Below are positions 43,381 to 52,454 of a stretch of DNA of 64,000 nucleotides, piece by piece. Where the stretch lies: assembly GCA_014841835.1 (NCBI GenBank), contig JACYUQ010000002.1:1200216-1264215 (forward strand). The letters are read 5' to 3'. The position numbers were made by a program, and so were the translations under genes. Under the pieces are notes generated by a model. It searched no databases and was not told the origin of the DNA. It worked only from the letters and a program-made list of their open reading frames with translations. This DNA is from Oxalobacteraceae sp. CFBP 13730 (lineage in GTDB: Bacteria; Pseudomonadota; Gammaproteobacteria; Burkholderiales; Burkholderiaceae_D). How positions within the stretch are numbered: position 1 is the first letter of the stretch; every line of letters starts with the position of its first letter.

Positions 43381-46320
43381 CTAATGCAAGCGCGTTACGC
43401 TGGCCAGATGCGACGTCGGTGGCTTGTCCCACTCGCCGAGCAGTGCCAGCAAGGCTGCATCCTGGGTGAAGCTGGCGCTCGAGCGCCCTTCCAGCAGGCG
43501 GTCGGGCGGCATCGAGCGCGCCACGACGAATCCCTGCACATAATCGACGCCGATCTCCTGCAGCGTCTGGACCGTGGCGGCATCCTCGGCCCATTCTGCA
43601 ATGGTCTTCATGCCCAGGTTGACCGCCAGGCTGACGATCGCCTCGACGATCGCCACGTTGGCCGGATGCGCATTGATATTGACGATGAAGTTGCCATCGA
43701 TCTTGAGCACATCTGCGGGCAATTCTTTCAGATACGAGAACGATGTGTAGCCGGCGCCGAAATCGTCCAGCGCCACCTTCACGCCGAAGCCACGCACCTG
43801 ATCGATGAAGCGGCGCGTGTTGTCCAGGTCGTGCAAGGCCACGCTCTCGGTGATTTCCAGGCACAGGCGGCTGGCCACATGCACGTAGCGGCCCAGTATC
43901 TCGAACGTGTCCTGGACGAAGCGCTCGTCGTTCAGCGATGCGCCCGACAGGTTCATGCAGACGAAGCGGGTGTTGACCAATGCGTCGTTGTGCTCGGCGA
44001 TCCAGGCCAGCGTGCTGGTGAGCACCCAGCGGTCGATCACGCTCGCGCGCCCGCTTTTTTCGGCGGCGGCAATCACGGCGCCGGCCGGCACGACACGGCC
44101 ATCGGGCTCGCGCATGCGCAGCAGCACCTCGAAATTGAGCGATTCAAACGGCGTGCGCAGCGACATGATCGGCTGCATCTCCAGCAGCAGGCCGTCGGTG
44201 GCGGCCGGTCCCGACAGGCGCTCGACCAGGTCGAGTTCGGCGGCGCGCTGGCGGAATGCATCGGCGCCGCGTTCGTACACGACCAGACCATCGCCCGTGC
44301 CGGTCTTGGCTTCGCGGCAGGCGCGGTCGGCGGTGGAAACGGCATCCTTCATCGGCATGCCCGGCACCACCTCGATCAGGCCGACCGACGCGCGCACGTG
44401 GAAGGCCTTGTCACCCACACGATAAGGCGTACTGCCCAGCCGGTCGACAATGCCGCGGATGATGATCGAGGCCAGCGGAATGGCCGTTTCCGGCATCACG
44501 ATCACGAACTCGTCGCCCCCCACACGCCCCAGTTGCTGGCCGCCGGCCAGCATTGCCCCCATCCGTTCGCAAACCTGCTTGAGCACTTCGTCGCCGGCCG
44601 CATGCCCGAACAGGTCGTTGATCAGCTTGAAGCGGTCAAGGTCGACATACGCCATGGCCATCGGTCGACCGGCAGCCAGGCTCGCAATGGCATTGCTGAA
44701 CTCGCGCTCGATGCCGCGCCGGTTGAAGACCTTGGTCAACGGGTCATTGTTGGCCATGAAGCGCAGCTGCTCGGTGGCCTTGTGTTTTTCGGTGGTGTCC
44801 TGCAGCACGCCCTCGATGCGGGATCTGGCCAGCGTGGCGCTGACCTGGAAACGCTGCGTGCCATCGCGGCTCGTCAGCTCCATCTCGGCCTCGACTTTCG
44901 CATGCACCTGCTCGTGCAAGGCGGCCCAGCTCGCTTCTGTGAAGAACTGGCGCCATGCCGTACGGCCTGCCGTGAAGTCCGTGATGCCCAGCATCTTTTG
45001 CAGCGCCGGATTGACGCTCAGGAAGTGACCATAGATATCGAGCGTGAACAGGCCGACGGGCATCGCCTTGTACGCATGCTCGAGTTCTTCCTGGGCTTCC
45101 TGGCGCTTCTCGGTTTCCATGCGCATCTGTTCGGCCACGGCCAGCGCTGCCAGCAGGCTTGAGGCGAGCGCGGCGGTGACGCTGTTGATCACGCCCAGGA
45201 GCTCGCGCATGCCGAACGCGGCCGACGCCACTTCGGCCAGCGAGGCCATGAAGGTGACAGCGAACGACGCCGCGAACCAGCCTGCGACGCGCGTGCGCGA
45301 TTCGACGATGATCTTGAACAGGCCGATCGTCATCAATGAGAAGCAGCACGCAAGGATGCCCCACATCAGCGGCAGGTACATGCCGTAGGGGACCAGGATC
45401 GCGGCGGCCAGCATCGGCATGCACAGCCACTGCATGACGCGCATCGGCACCACGTAGCGCATCTCGGCCAGGTGGTCCTTCAGCAGCGCGTGGTACAGCG
45501 TGAGTGTGGCGATGCCGTACATCGTGAAGGTGACGGCGCGACTACGCAGCAGCCAGTCGGACGGCACCGCCTGGCCGAGCCACTGGATGTCCCAGCCGGC
45601 CGACAGCGCGCCCACGCGCAGGTTCAGGATCAGCCAGCCGGCAAACATCACGTATACCGGCTCGCGGTTGATCAGCGCCGTGATCAGGATGAACAGCGCC
45701 AGCACGATCATGCCGCCGTCGAGCAGGCCCGATTTGCGATGGTATTGCTTGACCGACAGCGCGTACTGCTCGAGCGGCCATTGCACGACCGTCAGGCGCG
45801 CCGGGCCCGCGAACGTGCCGCGGCACAGCAACTGGCGTGGGAGCGGCGCGACGCTGAGCGCGAAGCCGGCTTTGTCGGCGCGCATCAGGCCGCTGCTGTC
45901 GCTGCGGCTGGCGCCGCCCATGGGCGCCAGCGAGGCGGCGTTCCAGCAGGCGATATCGAGTGCATGACGGGACGGGAATTCGAGCACCTGCTCGCCCGGA
46001 CGGGGCATCGGCTCGACGACGAACCAGACCGGCGCTTCGGACAGATGGGTGTCATGGGTATTGGTCAGCGGACGCTCGCGCGTTGGCCCGAGTGCGCTGG
46101 CCGCATCGAGCGTGCCGGCCGCATCGGCCATGACATGCATCGTCAGTGGCACGTCGCCGCTGGTGCGGTATTCGTCGTGCCAGAAAACGAGCGCGATGAG
46201 CGAGACGACCGCAATCCCGATCGGGATGAGGTAATACGAAAACATCTTCAGAACCAGTTCGACAGCCGCCTGCAACGCGGCTGGTAACGACGCACGGAAC
46301 TGATGAGAAAGCTTGGGCAT
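43381..46320 (-). CDS. Membrane GGDEF-EAL c-di-GMP enzyme with 7TM sensor
   Basis: About 979 residues from the ATG at 46320 (MPKLSHQFRASL); an ATG 13 codons upstream is possible. After one membrane helix comes a periplasmic region (about 55-200) and then about seven helices in 7TMR-DISM style. A PAS-like domain, a GGDEF domain (RVGGDEFVIV) and an EAL domain follow. The EAL domain has EVLLR in place of EALLR and keeps DDFGAGYTSFSYL and the late IAEWAED Glu, so phosphodiesterase activity is likely. The cyclase motif is intact as well, so it may be bifunctional. Confidence 0.92.
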   Translation of the reverse strand: MPKLSHQFRASLPAALQAAVELVLKMFSYYLIPIGIAVVSLIALVFWHDEYRTSGDVPLTMHVMADAAGTLDAASALGPTRERPLTNTHDTHLSEAPVWFVVEPMPRPGEQVLEFPSRHALDIACWNAASLAPMGGASRSDSSGLMRADKAGFALSVAPLPRQLLCRGTFAGPARLTVVQWPLEQYALSVKQYHRKSGLLDGGMIVLALFILITALINREPVYVMFAGWLILNLRVGALSAGWDIQWLGQAVPSDWLLRSRAVTFTMYGIATLTLYHALLKDHLAEMRYVVPMRVMQWLCMPMLAAAILVPYGMYLPLMWGILACCFSLMTIGLFKIIVESRTRVAGWFAASFAVTFMASLAEVASAAFGMRELLGVINSVTAALASSLLAALAVAEQMRMETEKRQEAQEELEHAYKAMPVGLFTLDIYGHFLSVNPALQKMLGITDFTAGRTAWRQFFTEASWAALHEQVHAKVEAEMELTSRDGTQRFQVSATLARSRIEGVLQDTTEKHKATEQLRFMANNDPLTKVFNRRGIEREFSNAIASLAAGRPMAMAYVDLDRFKLINDLFGHAAGDEVLKQVCERMGAMLAGGQQLGRVGGDEFVIVMPETAIPLASIIIRGIVDRLGSTPYRVGDKAFHVRASVGLIEVVPGMPMKDAVSTADRACREAKTGTGDGLVVYERGADAFRQRAAELDLVERLSGPAATDGLLLEMQPIMSLRTPFESLNFEVLLRMREPDGRVVPAGAVIAAAEKSGRASVIDRWVLTSTLAWIAEHNDALVNTRFVCMNLSGASLNDERFVQDTFEILGRYVHVASRLCLEITESVALHDLDNTRRFIDQVRGFGVKVALDDFGAGYTSFSYLKELPADVLKIDGNFIVNINAHPANVAIVEAIVSLAVNLGMKTIAEWAEDAATVQTLQEIGVDYVQGFVVARSMPPDRLLEGRSSASFTQDAALLALLGEWDKPPTSHLASVTRLH

Positions 46321-46368
46321 GAGCGGCCTTGGTAATGCGCGTGACCACCGTGCGGACAACGACGGCTC

Positions 46369-46393
46369 CTAAAGCGTAAGGATACAGCTTTAG
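46369..46393. promoter_or_regulatory. Inverted repeat upstream of the GGDEF-EAL gene
   Basis: CTAAAGC (46369-46375) and GCTTTAG (46387-46393) form a perfect 7-bp dyad with an 11-bp centre, 49 bp before the ATG. It may be an operator. A FliA promoter was considered because of TAAAGC but the -10 does not fit. Confidence 0.35.
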
Positions 46394-46454
46394 CGTAGCG
46401 CCGTCATGCCCTTCGTAGTTGAACAAACGTCGATCGCGCGCGGTGAAATCGGTC

Positions 46455-47213
46455 TCAGGCGACGGCCAGTTCTTCCCGCGCCGACCAGTCCGGCATGGCC
46501 GGGCGCACGACCGGGCCGATGTCGATGTCCGGGTGTACCGTGTTGAAGAAGAAGTCGAGCATCGGATGACGCGCTTCGGTCCAGCGCTGCTGGAAGGTCG
46601 CGATCTCGAACGCCATCACGCGGTGCGGGATATTCCCGACATGCCGCAGCGGCACCAGGCCGTCTTCCGGGAACACATCGACGAACAGCATCTGCTCGTA
46701 CTGGCGGTCGACCGGCGGGCGACCCGTTGCCACCGAATAGTCGATGGCGTTGTCCTGGCAATACATGAAACAGGCCTTGACCAATGCAATTTTTACCATG
46801 CGCCCAGTGCGCCCTTCATCGACTGCGAGCCGGGTGGCTTCGACCAGCCGCTTGCTCTGCAGCCAGTCCGGCAGCACCACCGATTCTTCGACGCCCAGGG
46901 GCCGGTGCAGGTTGGTGCGGATACGGGTACTGCCGATTGCCGTGCCATCAAGTTTGGACTCGGCCAGCAGCACGATGGTGTCGGCGTCGTAGTCAGCCGC
47001 TTCAGGCTGCGACAGGCTCCGTGCAAAATCCGGCACGTGGCGCGCATAGGCGGCATGGCGGATTCGCACGGCCTTGAGCAGGTCGGCCTGGGTCTCTACC
47101 CGGCGAATCGTGAACGGCAATCGTTCAGTCGCGCTGCCGGCGACCTGGGGACGCACGGGACGTGGTCGCGACAGTGTGGCTGGGTTGATGACGGCGGCGT
47201 TGAACTGCTCCAT
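46455..47213 (-). CDS. FeeM-like N-acyl amino acid synthase (GNAT/autoinducer-synthase fold)
   Basis: A 252-residue product from ATG 47213, with AAGGAG 7 nt upstream. The pattern matches FeeM and the related PEP-CTERM-associated acyltransferases: an N-terminal FTIRRVETQADLLKAVRIRH, then YDADTIVLLAES, TRIRTNLHRPL, VEATRLAVDEG and a long helical C-terminal part. FeeM enzymes condense acyl-ACP with an amino acid such as tyrosine, and the fold is shared with AHL synthases. The product may be a lipid signal or lipoamino acid; the substrate is not readable here. Confidence 0.75.
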   Translation of the reverse strand: MEQFNAAVINPATLSRPRPVRPQVAGSATERLPFTIRRVETQADLLKAVRIRHAAYARHVPDFARSLSQPEAADYDADTIVLLAESKLDGTAIGSTRIRTNLHRPLGVEESVVLPDWLQSKRLVEATRLAVDEGRTGRMVKIALVKACFMYCQDNAIDYSVATGRPPVDRQYEQMLFVDVFPEDGLVPLRHVGNIPHRVMAFEIATFQQRWTEARHPMLDFFFNTVHPDIDIGPVVRPAMPDWSAREELAVA

Positions 47214-47237
47214 GACGAAACTCCTTGGGTTGATTAG

Positions 47238-47263
47238 TTGAAACAGAAATTGACTGGTTTCAA
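47238..47263 (-). promoter_or_regulatory. Dyad operator candidate upstream of the FeeM-like gene
   Basis: TTGAAAC (47238-47244) and GTTTCAA (47257-47263) form a perfect dyad 25 bp before the start codon. A third copy, GTTTCAA, is at 47320-47326. The closeness to the ribosome site suggests repressor binding or 5' UTR structure. Confidence 0.45.
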
Positions 47264-47393
47264 TTATCAATCGGCGTATGGACATTCTAATTGCTGAGCA
47301 GGCCTACTTTTCACCTTCAGTTTCAATGAGCGGGAAACCGCGCCAACTGATCAGGTTCCGCACGCGATGCGCCCTGCATGATCGCGGCCACGA

Positions 47394-48227
47394 TTACAGC
47401 ATCCGCGCGCTGCCCGACACCCGTACCGTGCCGCCTGTGTCGGTCCCGAATTCGGCCGTAATGAGCGAGCGCATGCCCATGTCTTCGCCCTGCACGACGG
47501 CGATCCGGCCACCATGCGGCCAGCCGATATCGCGCAGGTAGCCGGCCAGCGCCGCCGTGGCAGCGCCCGTGGCCGGATCTTCCAGCACGCCACCGGACGC
47601 AAAAGCGTTGCGTGTGTGAAACAGCTGATCGTGTTCGGCCCAGGCCAGCACGATCGTTACCAGCCCGTGTGCCTGCATCAGTGCCCGGCCTGCATCAAGC
47701 ACATAATCCATCCGTGCCAGCGTGGCGCGGCTGGTCAGCGCCAGCAGCAGATGGTCGGCGCCGGCGTGGATGCAGGCAGCAGGCATGCGCGGATCGAGGT
47801 CAGCTTGGCTGTAGCCAAACAGTGACAGCGCCGCATCGACCAGCGCGGCCGGTGCCGGGCTGCTGCGGGTGGGTGGGGATTGCAGCGCTGCCTGCAGCCG
47901 CGCGCCATCGTGCCGCCCCTCGACGGTGATCGCGGCGGCGTTCAGGGTCAGCGCAAAACGGCCGTCGCCCTGCCTGCGCGCCAGCGCGGCGCCAAGGGCA
48001 ATCGTCGCATGGCCGCAGAACGGCACTTCCGAGGCGGGCGAAAAATACCGCACGCGCCAGCCCTCGCCTTCGGGTGCTGCGAAGACGGTTTCCGAGAACC
48101 CGACCTCGCGTGCGATGGCGGCCATCTCGGCCGCTGGCGGCAAGGCCGCGCCGATCCAGACACCGGCCGGATTGCCGCCCTCGCCGTGGTCGTCGAAGGC
48201 GGCGAGTCGTTCAATGTCCTGGCGCAT
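47394..48227 (-). CDS. PhzF-family isomerase-like protein
   Basis: A 277-residue PhzF-fold protein from ATG 48227 (MRQDIERLAAFDDH). The family signature is visible as GGNPAGV near the N-terminus, the catalytic-type Glu in VGFSETVF, PFCGHATIALG, and DPATGAATAALAGYL in the second half. PhzF itself isomerises DHHA in phenazine synthesis, but no other phz genes are present. It is probably a generic PhzF homologue. It is 46 bp downstream of the MFS gene. Confidence 0.9.
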   Translation of the reverse strand: MRQDIERLAAFDDHGEGGNPAGVWIGAALPPAAEMAAIAREVGFSETVFAAPEGEGWRVRYFSPASEVPFCGHATIALGAALARRQGDGRFALTLNAAAITVEGRHDGARLQAALQSPPTRSSPAPAALVDAALSLFGYSQADLDPRMPAACIHAGADHLLLALTSRATLARMDYVLDAGRALMQAHGLVTIVLAWAEHDQLFHTRNAFASGGVLEDPATGAATAALAGYLRDIGWPHGGRIAVVQGEDMGMRSLITAEFGTDTGGTVRVSGSARML

Positions 48228-48273
48228 GGCTGCTTCCTCAGTCGTTGGAAACATCCATCATAGCGCCACGGTA

Positions 48274-49491
48274 CTAGCGCCGGGCGTCGATGCGCGGCAG
48301 CAGCACGGCCAGGATGCCCAGCAGCGGCAGGAACGAGGCGATCTGGTACACCTGCGCGATGCCGTGCACGTCGGCGATGCCGCCCATCGCGGCGGCGCCC
48401 ACGCCGCTGATACCGAACATCAGGCCGAAGAAGATGCCCGAGATCAGGCCGACCTTGCCCGGCACCAGCTCCTGCGCGAACACGACGATGGCCGAAAACG
48501 CCGACGACATCACCAGGCCGATGATGACCGACAGCACACCGGTCCAGAACAGGTCGGCGTATGGCAGCGCGATGGTGAATGGCGCCGCACCCAGGATCGA
48601 GAACCAGATCACGCGCTTGCGCCCGATCTTGTCGCCGATCGGCCCGCCTGCGAACGTGCCCAGCGCCACCGATGCCAGGAACAGGAACAGGTACATCTGC
48701 GCGGTGCCCACCGGCAGCTTGAACTTCTCGATCAGGAAGAAGGTGTAATAGGTCTGCAGGCTCGCCATGTAGATGTACTTGGAAAACACCAGCAGCGCCA
48801 GCACGACCAGCGCCTGGATCACCTTCTTGCGCGGCAGCGCCGGACCGGCATGCAGCGCGGCCTTCTTGACCATGTTCATCAGGTGATGGCTGTACCAGCG
48901 GCTCACGCCAACCAGCACCGCCACCGCAACGAGCACCAGCAGCATGAACCATGCAATCTCGGCCTGCCCGCGCCCGACGACAATCGCCGCCGCCAGCAGC
49001 GGCCCCAGGGCCGAACCGGCATTGCCGCCGACCTGGAACACCGACTGCGCAAACCCGAAGCGCCCGCCCGACGCCAGGCGCGCCACGCGCGAGGCTTCCG
49101 GATGGAAGGTCGACGAGCCCACGCCGATCATGCCGGCCGCAACCAGCAGCATCGGATAGCTGCCCGCCCACGCCAGCAGGCCGACGCCAAGCAGCGTCAC
49201 GCACATCCCTGCCGGCAGCAGGAATGGAATCGGCCGCTTGTCGGTGTACAGGCCGATCCACGGCTGCAGCAGCGAGGCGGTGCACTGGAACGTCAGCGTG
49301 ATCAGGCCGACCTGGGTAAAGGTCAGGTTGAATTCGTGCTTCAGGAGCGGGTAGATCGACGGCAGCACCGCCTGCACGCAATCGTTGAGCAGGTGGACAA
49401 AGGCAACCGAGAGAAGGATTTGCATGACCGCACCCGGGACGGCCGGGGTGGTAGCGGAGGTGGTGCTGGACGGCGAGGAAGATGTGGACAT
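48274..49491 (-). CDS. MFS efflux transporter, fosmidomycin-resistance (Fsr) type
   Basis: A 405-residue 12-helix major facilitator. The Fsr subfamily pattern is clear: SVAFVHLLNDCVQAVLPSIYP at the N-terminus, LQPWIGLYTDKRP, and GVGSSTFHPEASRVARLASGG. Members expel small toxic compounds; the substrate is unknown. The N-terminal 20 residues are a Ser/Thr/Pro-rich stretch that precedes the first helix, so the true start could be the ATG at MQILLSV. Confidence 0.87.
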   Translation of the reverse strand: MSTSSSPSSTTSATTPAVPGAVMQILLSVAFVHLLNDCVQAVLPSIYPLLKHEFNLTFTQVGLITLTFQCTASLLQPWIGLYTDKRPIPFLLPAGMCVTLLGVGLLAWAGSYPMLLVAAGMIGVGSSTFHPEASRVARLASGGRFGFAQSVFQVGGNAGSALGPLLAAAIVVGRGQAEIAWFMLLVLVAVAVLVGVSRWYSHHLMNMVKKAALHAGPALPRKKVIQALVVLALLVFSKYIYMASLQTYYTFFLIEKFKLPVGTAQMYLFLFLASVALGTFAGGPIGDKIGRKRVIWFSILGAAPFTIALPYADLFWTGVLSVIIGLVMSSAFSAIVVFAQELVPGKVGLISGIFFGLMFGISGVGAAAMGGIADVHGIAQVYQIASFLPLLGILAVLLPRIDARR

Positions 49492-49533
49492 GGACGACGC
49501 GGGTAGACAGAACAGTCCGACAGGATATGCGAA

Positions 49534-49557
49534 AACCGGCGCCCACGGGCGCCGGTT
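49534..49557. terminator. Terminator between the MFS and GH97 genes
   Basis: AACCGGCGCC (49534-49543) and GGCGCCGGTT (49548-49557) form a 10-bp perfect stem with a 4-nt loop, flanked by AAAA and CTTT. The GH97 gene is transcribed into it from the right; the MFS gene starts just left of it. Confidence 0.75.
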
Positions 49558-49581
49558 CTTTGACTACCGGTTCTTTAACTA
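49552..49581. repeat. Tandem 15-bp duplication
   Basis: CCGGTTCTTTGACTA (49552-49566) is followed directly by CCGGTTCTTTAACTA (49567-49581), one mismatch. The first copy includes the right arm of the terminator stem, so the duplication probably arose from it. Confidence 0.85.
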
Positions 49582-49588
49582 CGGGGGA

Positions 49589-51631
49589 TCAGCCGGCCGG
49601 CACCAGCCGGATCGCCTGCCCGCCGCCTGGCGCCAGTACCATCTTGATGGTATCGGTGCTCTTCACGGTGCGCTTCTCGATCACCAGGTCGAAGCGCCGC
49701 TCGCTGCGGTAATCCGCCTTGTCGCCATCGCGGTAAATTTCGGCCACATACGACTTGCTCGCATCGAGGAACGACAACGGCAGATCGAGCGTGCGCGCAT
49801 TGCCATCGGTGACCGAGCCGACATACCAGGCGCTCGAGTTGCGGTCCTTGCGTGCGATGGTCGCGTATTCACCGACAGCGCCATGCAGCACGCGCGTATC
49901 GTCCCAGTCGGTCGGCACGTCGCGAATGAACTTGAACGCACCCGGATAGCGGTCGTAATGTTCGATCAGATCGGCCGCCATCACCACCGGCGAATAGATC
50001 ACCACGAAGTTGGCCAGCTGCTTGGCCTGGGTCGAGTTGAACGGCTTCTTGTCCTTGCCCTCCAGGCTCAGGATGCCCGGCGTGTAATCGAGCGGGCCGC
50101 TGAGCATGCGGGTGAACACCAGATTGGCCTCGTGCTCGACGCTGTTGACCGGATTGCCCCAGGCGTTGTACTCCACGCCGCGCGCACCTTCACGCGAGAT
50201 CCAGTTCGGATAGGTGCGGCGCAGGCCCGTGTCCTTCACCGGCTCGTGCGTGTTGATCGCGATCTTGTAGCGCGACGCATCCTCGACCACCTTCTGGTAG
50301 TGGCGCACGCCCTCTTGCGAATCCGTATAGCCGAAATGGACTTTGCCGTTCTTGCCCATGAACTGCGCAGCGCCGCCATCGGTCACGTAGCCGGTCTTGA
50401 TGCTGTCTACGCCGTTCTTTGCATACAGGCGCAGCGCCGCATCGAGCTGCTTCTCGTAGTGCGCGATATTGCCGCCGGTCTCGTGGTGGCCGATGATGTG
50501 CACGCCGCGCGCCTTGCCGTACGCCGCCAGTGCCGGCAGGTCGAAGCGCGGGTTGGCGCGGGTGAAGTCCATGTCCGCGCCGTTGCCGGCCCAGTCGCTG
50601 TCCCAGCCCGGATTCCAGCCTTCGACCAGCACGCCACGGAAGCCGTTCTTGGCCGCGAAGTCGATGTAGCGCTTCGTGTAGTCGGTCGTGGCACCAAGCC
50701 GGTCGCCCGCAGCCCAGGTTTTGGTCTCAAGGTGCATGTCCCACCAGACGCCGACATACTTCGATGGCTTGACCCACGAGACGTCGCCCAGTTTGTTGGG
50801 CTCATTCAGGTTCAGCACGAGGTCGGACATGTACAGGCCCGCCGCGTCGCCCGCGATCTGCATCGTGCGCCACGGCGTCGTGAAGCTGCCGGTGCGCACG
50901 ACCGGCGCGCCATTGGCGGACGGCGTCAGGTGCGCGCGCAGGCGCTGGCCTTCGACACGGCGCAGCCACATCGACGCGTAGTCGACCAGCGCCGCTTCGT
51001 GGAAGGCGATGTGCGTGCCGTTTTCCATCTTGACGGTCATCGGCGTGTTGGCCATGCCCACTTCGCGCAGCGGCGTTTTCTGGATCGGGTATTCGAGCGC
51101 CCAGACTTCGCCGGCCTGCTGCCACCAGGCGGTGGCCGGCTGCGCCACCACGAATTCGGTCAGCTCGTCGGCGATGTGCACGGCGCGGTTATTGGCCTGC
51201 TTCGGGAATTCGTAGCGGAAGCCCACGCCATCGTCGAACACGCGAAACACGATCGCCAGGCGCCGGCCATCCTTCTTCTGGTGCACGTCCACGCGCAGCT
51301 GGCTGTAGTGATTGCGCACCGTGCGGCGCTCGCCCCACGGCTGCTCCCAGGTGCTGTCATGGGCCGTGACGAGATGGCGCTCCATCGCAAAGCCGGCATC
51401 GAGCGGCTTGTCGCTGGCCAGCACGAAGCCCAGGCGCGACGGCGCGATCACCGGCTGGCCATTGCGCTCGACCTGGTACGACAGGCGCCCGTCCGGTGCC
51501 ACCTGCAACGACACCTTGAGCACCTTGCCGGGCGACTCGACGGTGGCCATCAGGTCTTCGGCGGCGAACGCGCCGGTACTGATCACCATGCCCAGCGCCA
51601 CGAGGCTCATCTTCAATAAACTGGTATGCAT
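49589..51631 (-). CDS. Glycoside hydrolase family 97 (SusB-like alpha-glycosidase)
   Basis: A 680-residue secreted enzyme from ATG 51631, with GGAG 7 nt upstream. The signal peptide is MSLVALGMVISTGAFA. The N-terminal beta-supersandwich leads to a TIM barrel with GH97 landmarks: VGVWWDMH, GVLVEGWNPGWD, the catalytic-region AINTHEPVKDTGLRRTYPN, and REGARGVEYNAW. GH97 enzymes cleave alpha-glucosides or alpha-galactosides in the periplasm. No polysaccharide-utilisation genes are adjacent. It is divergent from a two-component system that may regulate it. Confidence 0.93.
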   Translation of the reverse strand: MHTSLLKMSLVALGMVISTGAFAAEDLMATVESPGKVLKVSLQVAPDGRLSYQVERNGQPVIAPSRLGFVLASDKPLDAGFAMERHLVTAHDSTWEQPWGERRTVRNHYSQLRVDVHQKKDGRRLAIVFRVFDDGVGFRYEFPKQANNRAVHIADELTEFVVAQPATAWWQQAGEVWALEYPIQKTPLREVGMANTPMTVKMENGTHIAFHEAALVDYASMWLRRVEGQRLRAHLTPSANGAPVVRTGSFTTPWRTMQIAGDAAGLYMSDLVLNLNEPNKLGDVSWVKPSKYVGVWWDMHLETKTWAAGDRLGATTDYTKRYIDFAAKNGFRGVLVEGWNPGWDSDWAGNGADMDFTRANPRFDLPALAAYGKARGVHIIGHHETGGNIAHYEKQLDAALRLYAKNGVDSIKTGYVTDGGAAQFMGKNGKVHFGYTDSQEGVRHYQKVVEDASRYKIAINTHEPVKDTGLRRTYPNWISREGARGVEYNAWGNPVNSVEHEANLVFTRMLSGPLDYTPGILSLEGKDKKPFNSTQAKQLANFVVIYSPVVMAADLIEHYDRYPGAFKFIRDVPTDWDDTRVLHGAVGEYATIARKDRNSSAWYVGSVTDGNARTLDLPLSFLDASKSYVAEIYRDGDKADYRSERRFDLVIEKRTVKSTDTIKMVLAPGGGQAIRLVPAG

Positions 51632-51729
51632 CCTACGTCTCCTGTCTCGTCTTGTTTTCTGTTGCATTTTCAACCTGAAAGCGGTCGCCCCGGATAGTCC
51701 GGCATCGGGGATGCGCGGTCAATGTGCGG

Positions 51730-51746
51730 CTGAAGCAAATCTGAAG
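51730..51746 (+). promoter_or_regulatory. Direct-repeat box upstream of the QseB-like regulator
   Basis: CTGAAG (51730-51735), 5 bp, CTGAAG (51741-51746), ending 45 bp before the regulator ATG. A hexamer-N5-hexamer layout is that of PmrA/QseB-family boxes, so this is a candidate autoregulatory site, shared with the divergent GH97 gene. Confidence 0.55.
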
Positions 51747-51791
51747 ATTCGTCGCGGCGCCCGAAGCGCGGCGCACTGATACACTTCCGGC

Positions 51792-52454
51792 ATGAAAATT
51801 CTGATGATCGAAGACGATCTGGCGATCGGCCAGGCACTGTTGTCGGTGTTCCAGGACGAAGGCCACACGGCAGTCTGGCTGCGCCTGGCCCAGGGCGCGG
51901 CCGCGCGCATGCGCAGCGAATCGTTCGACGCGGTGGTGCTCGACCTGGGGCTACCCGACGGCGACGGCACCGACGTGCTGCGCGCGCTGCGCGATGAGGG
52001 CGTGCGCCTGCCGGTCTTGATCATCAGCGCACGCGACAGCCTGCAGGACCGCCTCAAGGGGTTCGACCTGGGCGCCGACGATTACCTGATCAAGCCCTTC
52101 GAGATTCCCGAGCTGCTGGTGCGCCTGCGCGCGATCGTGCGCCGCAGCCACGGCGCGCTCGAAGAAAACCTGTGGGTGGCGGGCGACATCGAACTGGACG
52201 AAAACCGCATGCTGGTCACGCGCGCCGGCCAGAGTGTCACGCTCTCGAAGACCGAATTCGCGCTGCTGCTCACGCTCATGAAACAGGCCAACCGCGTGCT
52301 CACGCGCGTCGAACTCGAACGGCGCGCCCTGCCCTCCGGCGAAGGTCAGAGCCAGACGCTCGACGTGCACATCTTCAACCTGCGCAAGAAAGTGGGCGAA
52401 GGCGTGATCCGCACCGTGCGCGGCGTCGGCTACATGGTGCAGCGTGACGTTTAG
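51792..52454 (+). CDS. OmpR-family response regulator (QseB/PmrA/TctD type)
   Basis: A 220-residue regulator. Receiver residues are visible (IEDDLAIG; phospho-Asp in VVLDLGLPDGDG; Lys in DDYLIKPFE), with a winged helix ending TLDVHIFNLRKKVGEG and RTVRGVGYMVQRD. It overlaps the kinase gene by 11 bp. By architecture it belongs with QseB/PmrA/TctD, and the stimulus cannot be read. Confidence 0.93.
   Translation: MKILMIEDDLAIGQALLSVFQDEGHTAVWLRLAQGAAARMRSESFDAVVLDLGLPDGDGTDVLRALRDEGVRLPVLIISARDSLQDRLKGFDLGADDYLIKPFEIPELLVRLRAIVRRSHGALEENLWVAGDIELDENRMLVTRAGQSVTLSKTEFALLLTLMKQANRVLTRVELERRALPSGEGQSQTLDVHIFNLRKKVGEGVIRTVRGVGYMVQRDV

Noticed and set aside
43348..45162. 604-codon plus-strand frame opposite the GGDEF-EAL gene
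   Set aside because: Shadow frame with His/Arg/Gln-rich text; the minus-strand gene has clear GGDEF and EAL motifs.
46361..46393. Possible FliA promoter before the GGDEF-EAL gene
   Set aside because: TAAAGC is present, but the -10 position does not match; retained only as an inverted repeat.
47394..48227. Phenazine biosynthesis locus
   Set aside because: Only the PhzF-fold gene is present; PhzF homologues are common outside phenazine clusters.
49385..51619. 744-codon plus-strand frame opposite the GH97 gene
   Set aside because: Same reason: antisense shadow of a well-supported GH97 CDS.
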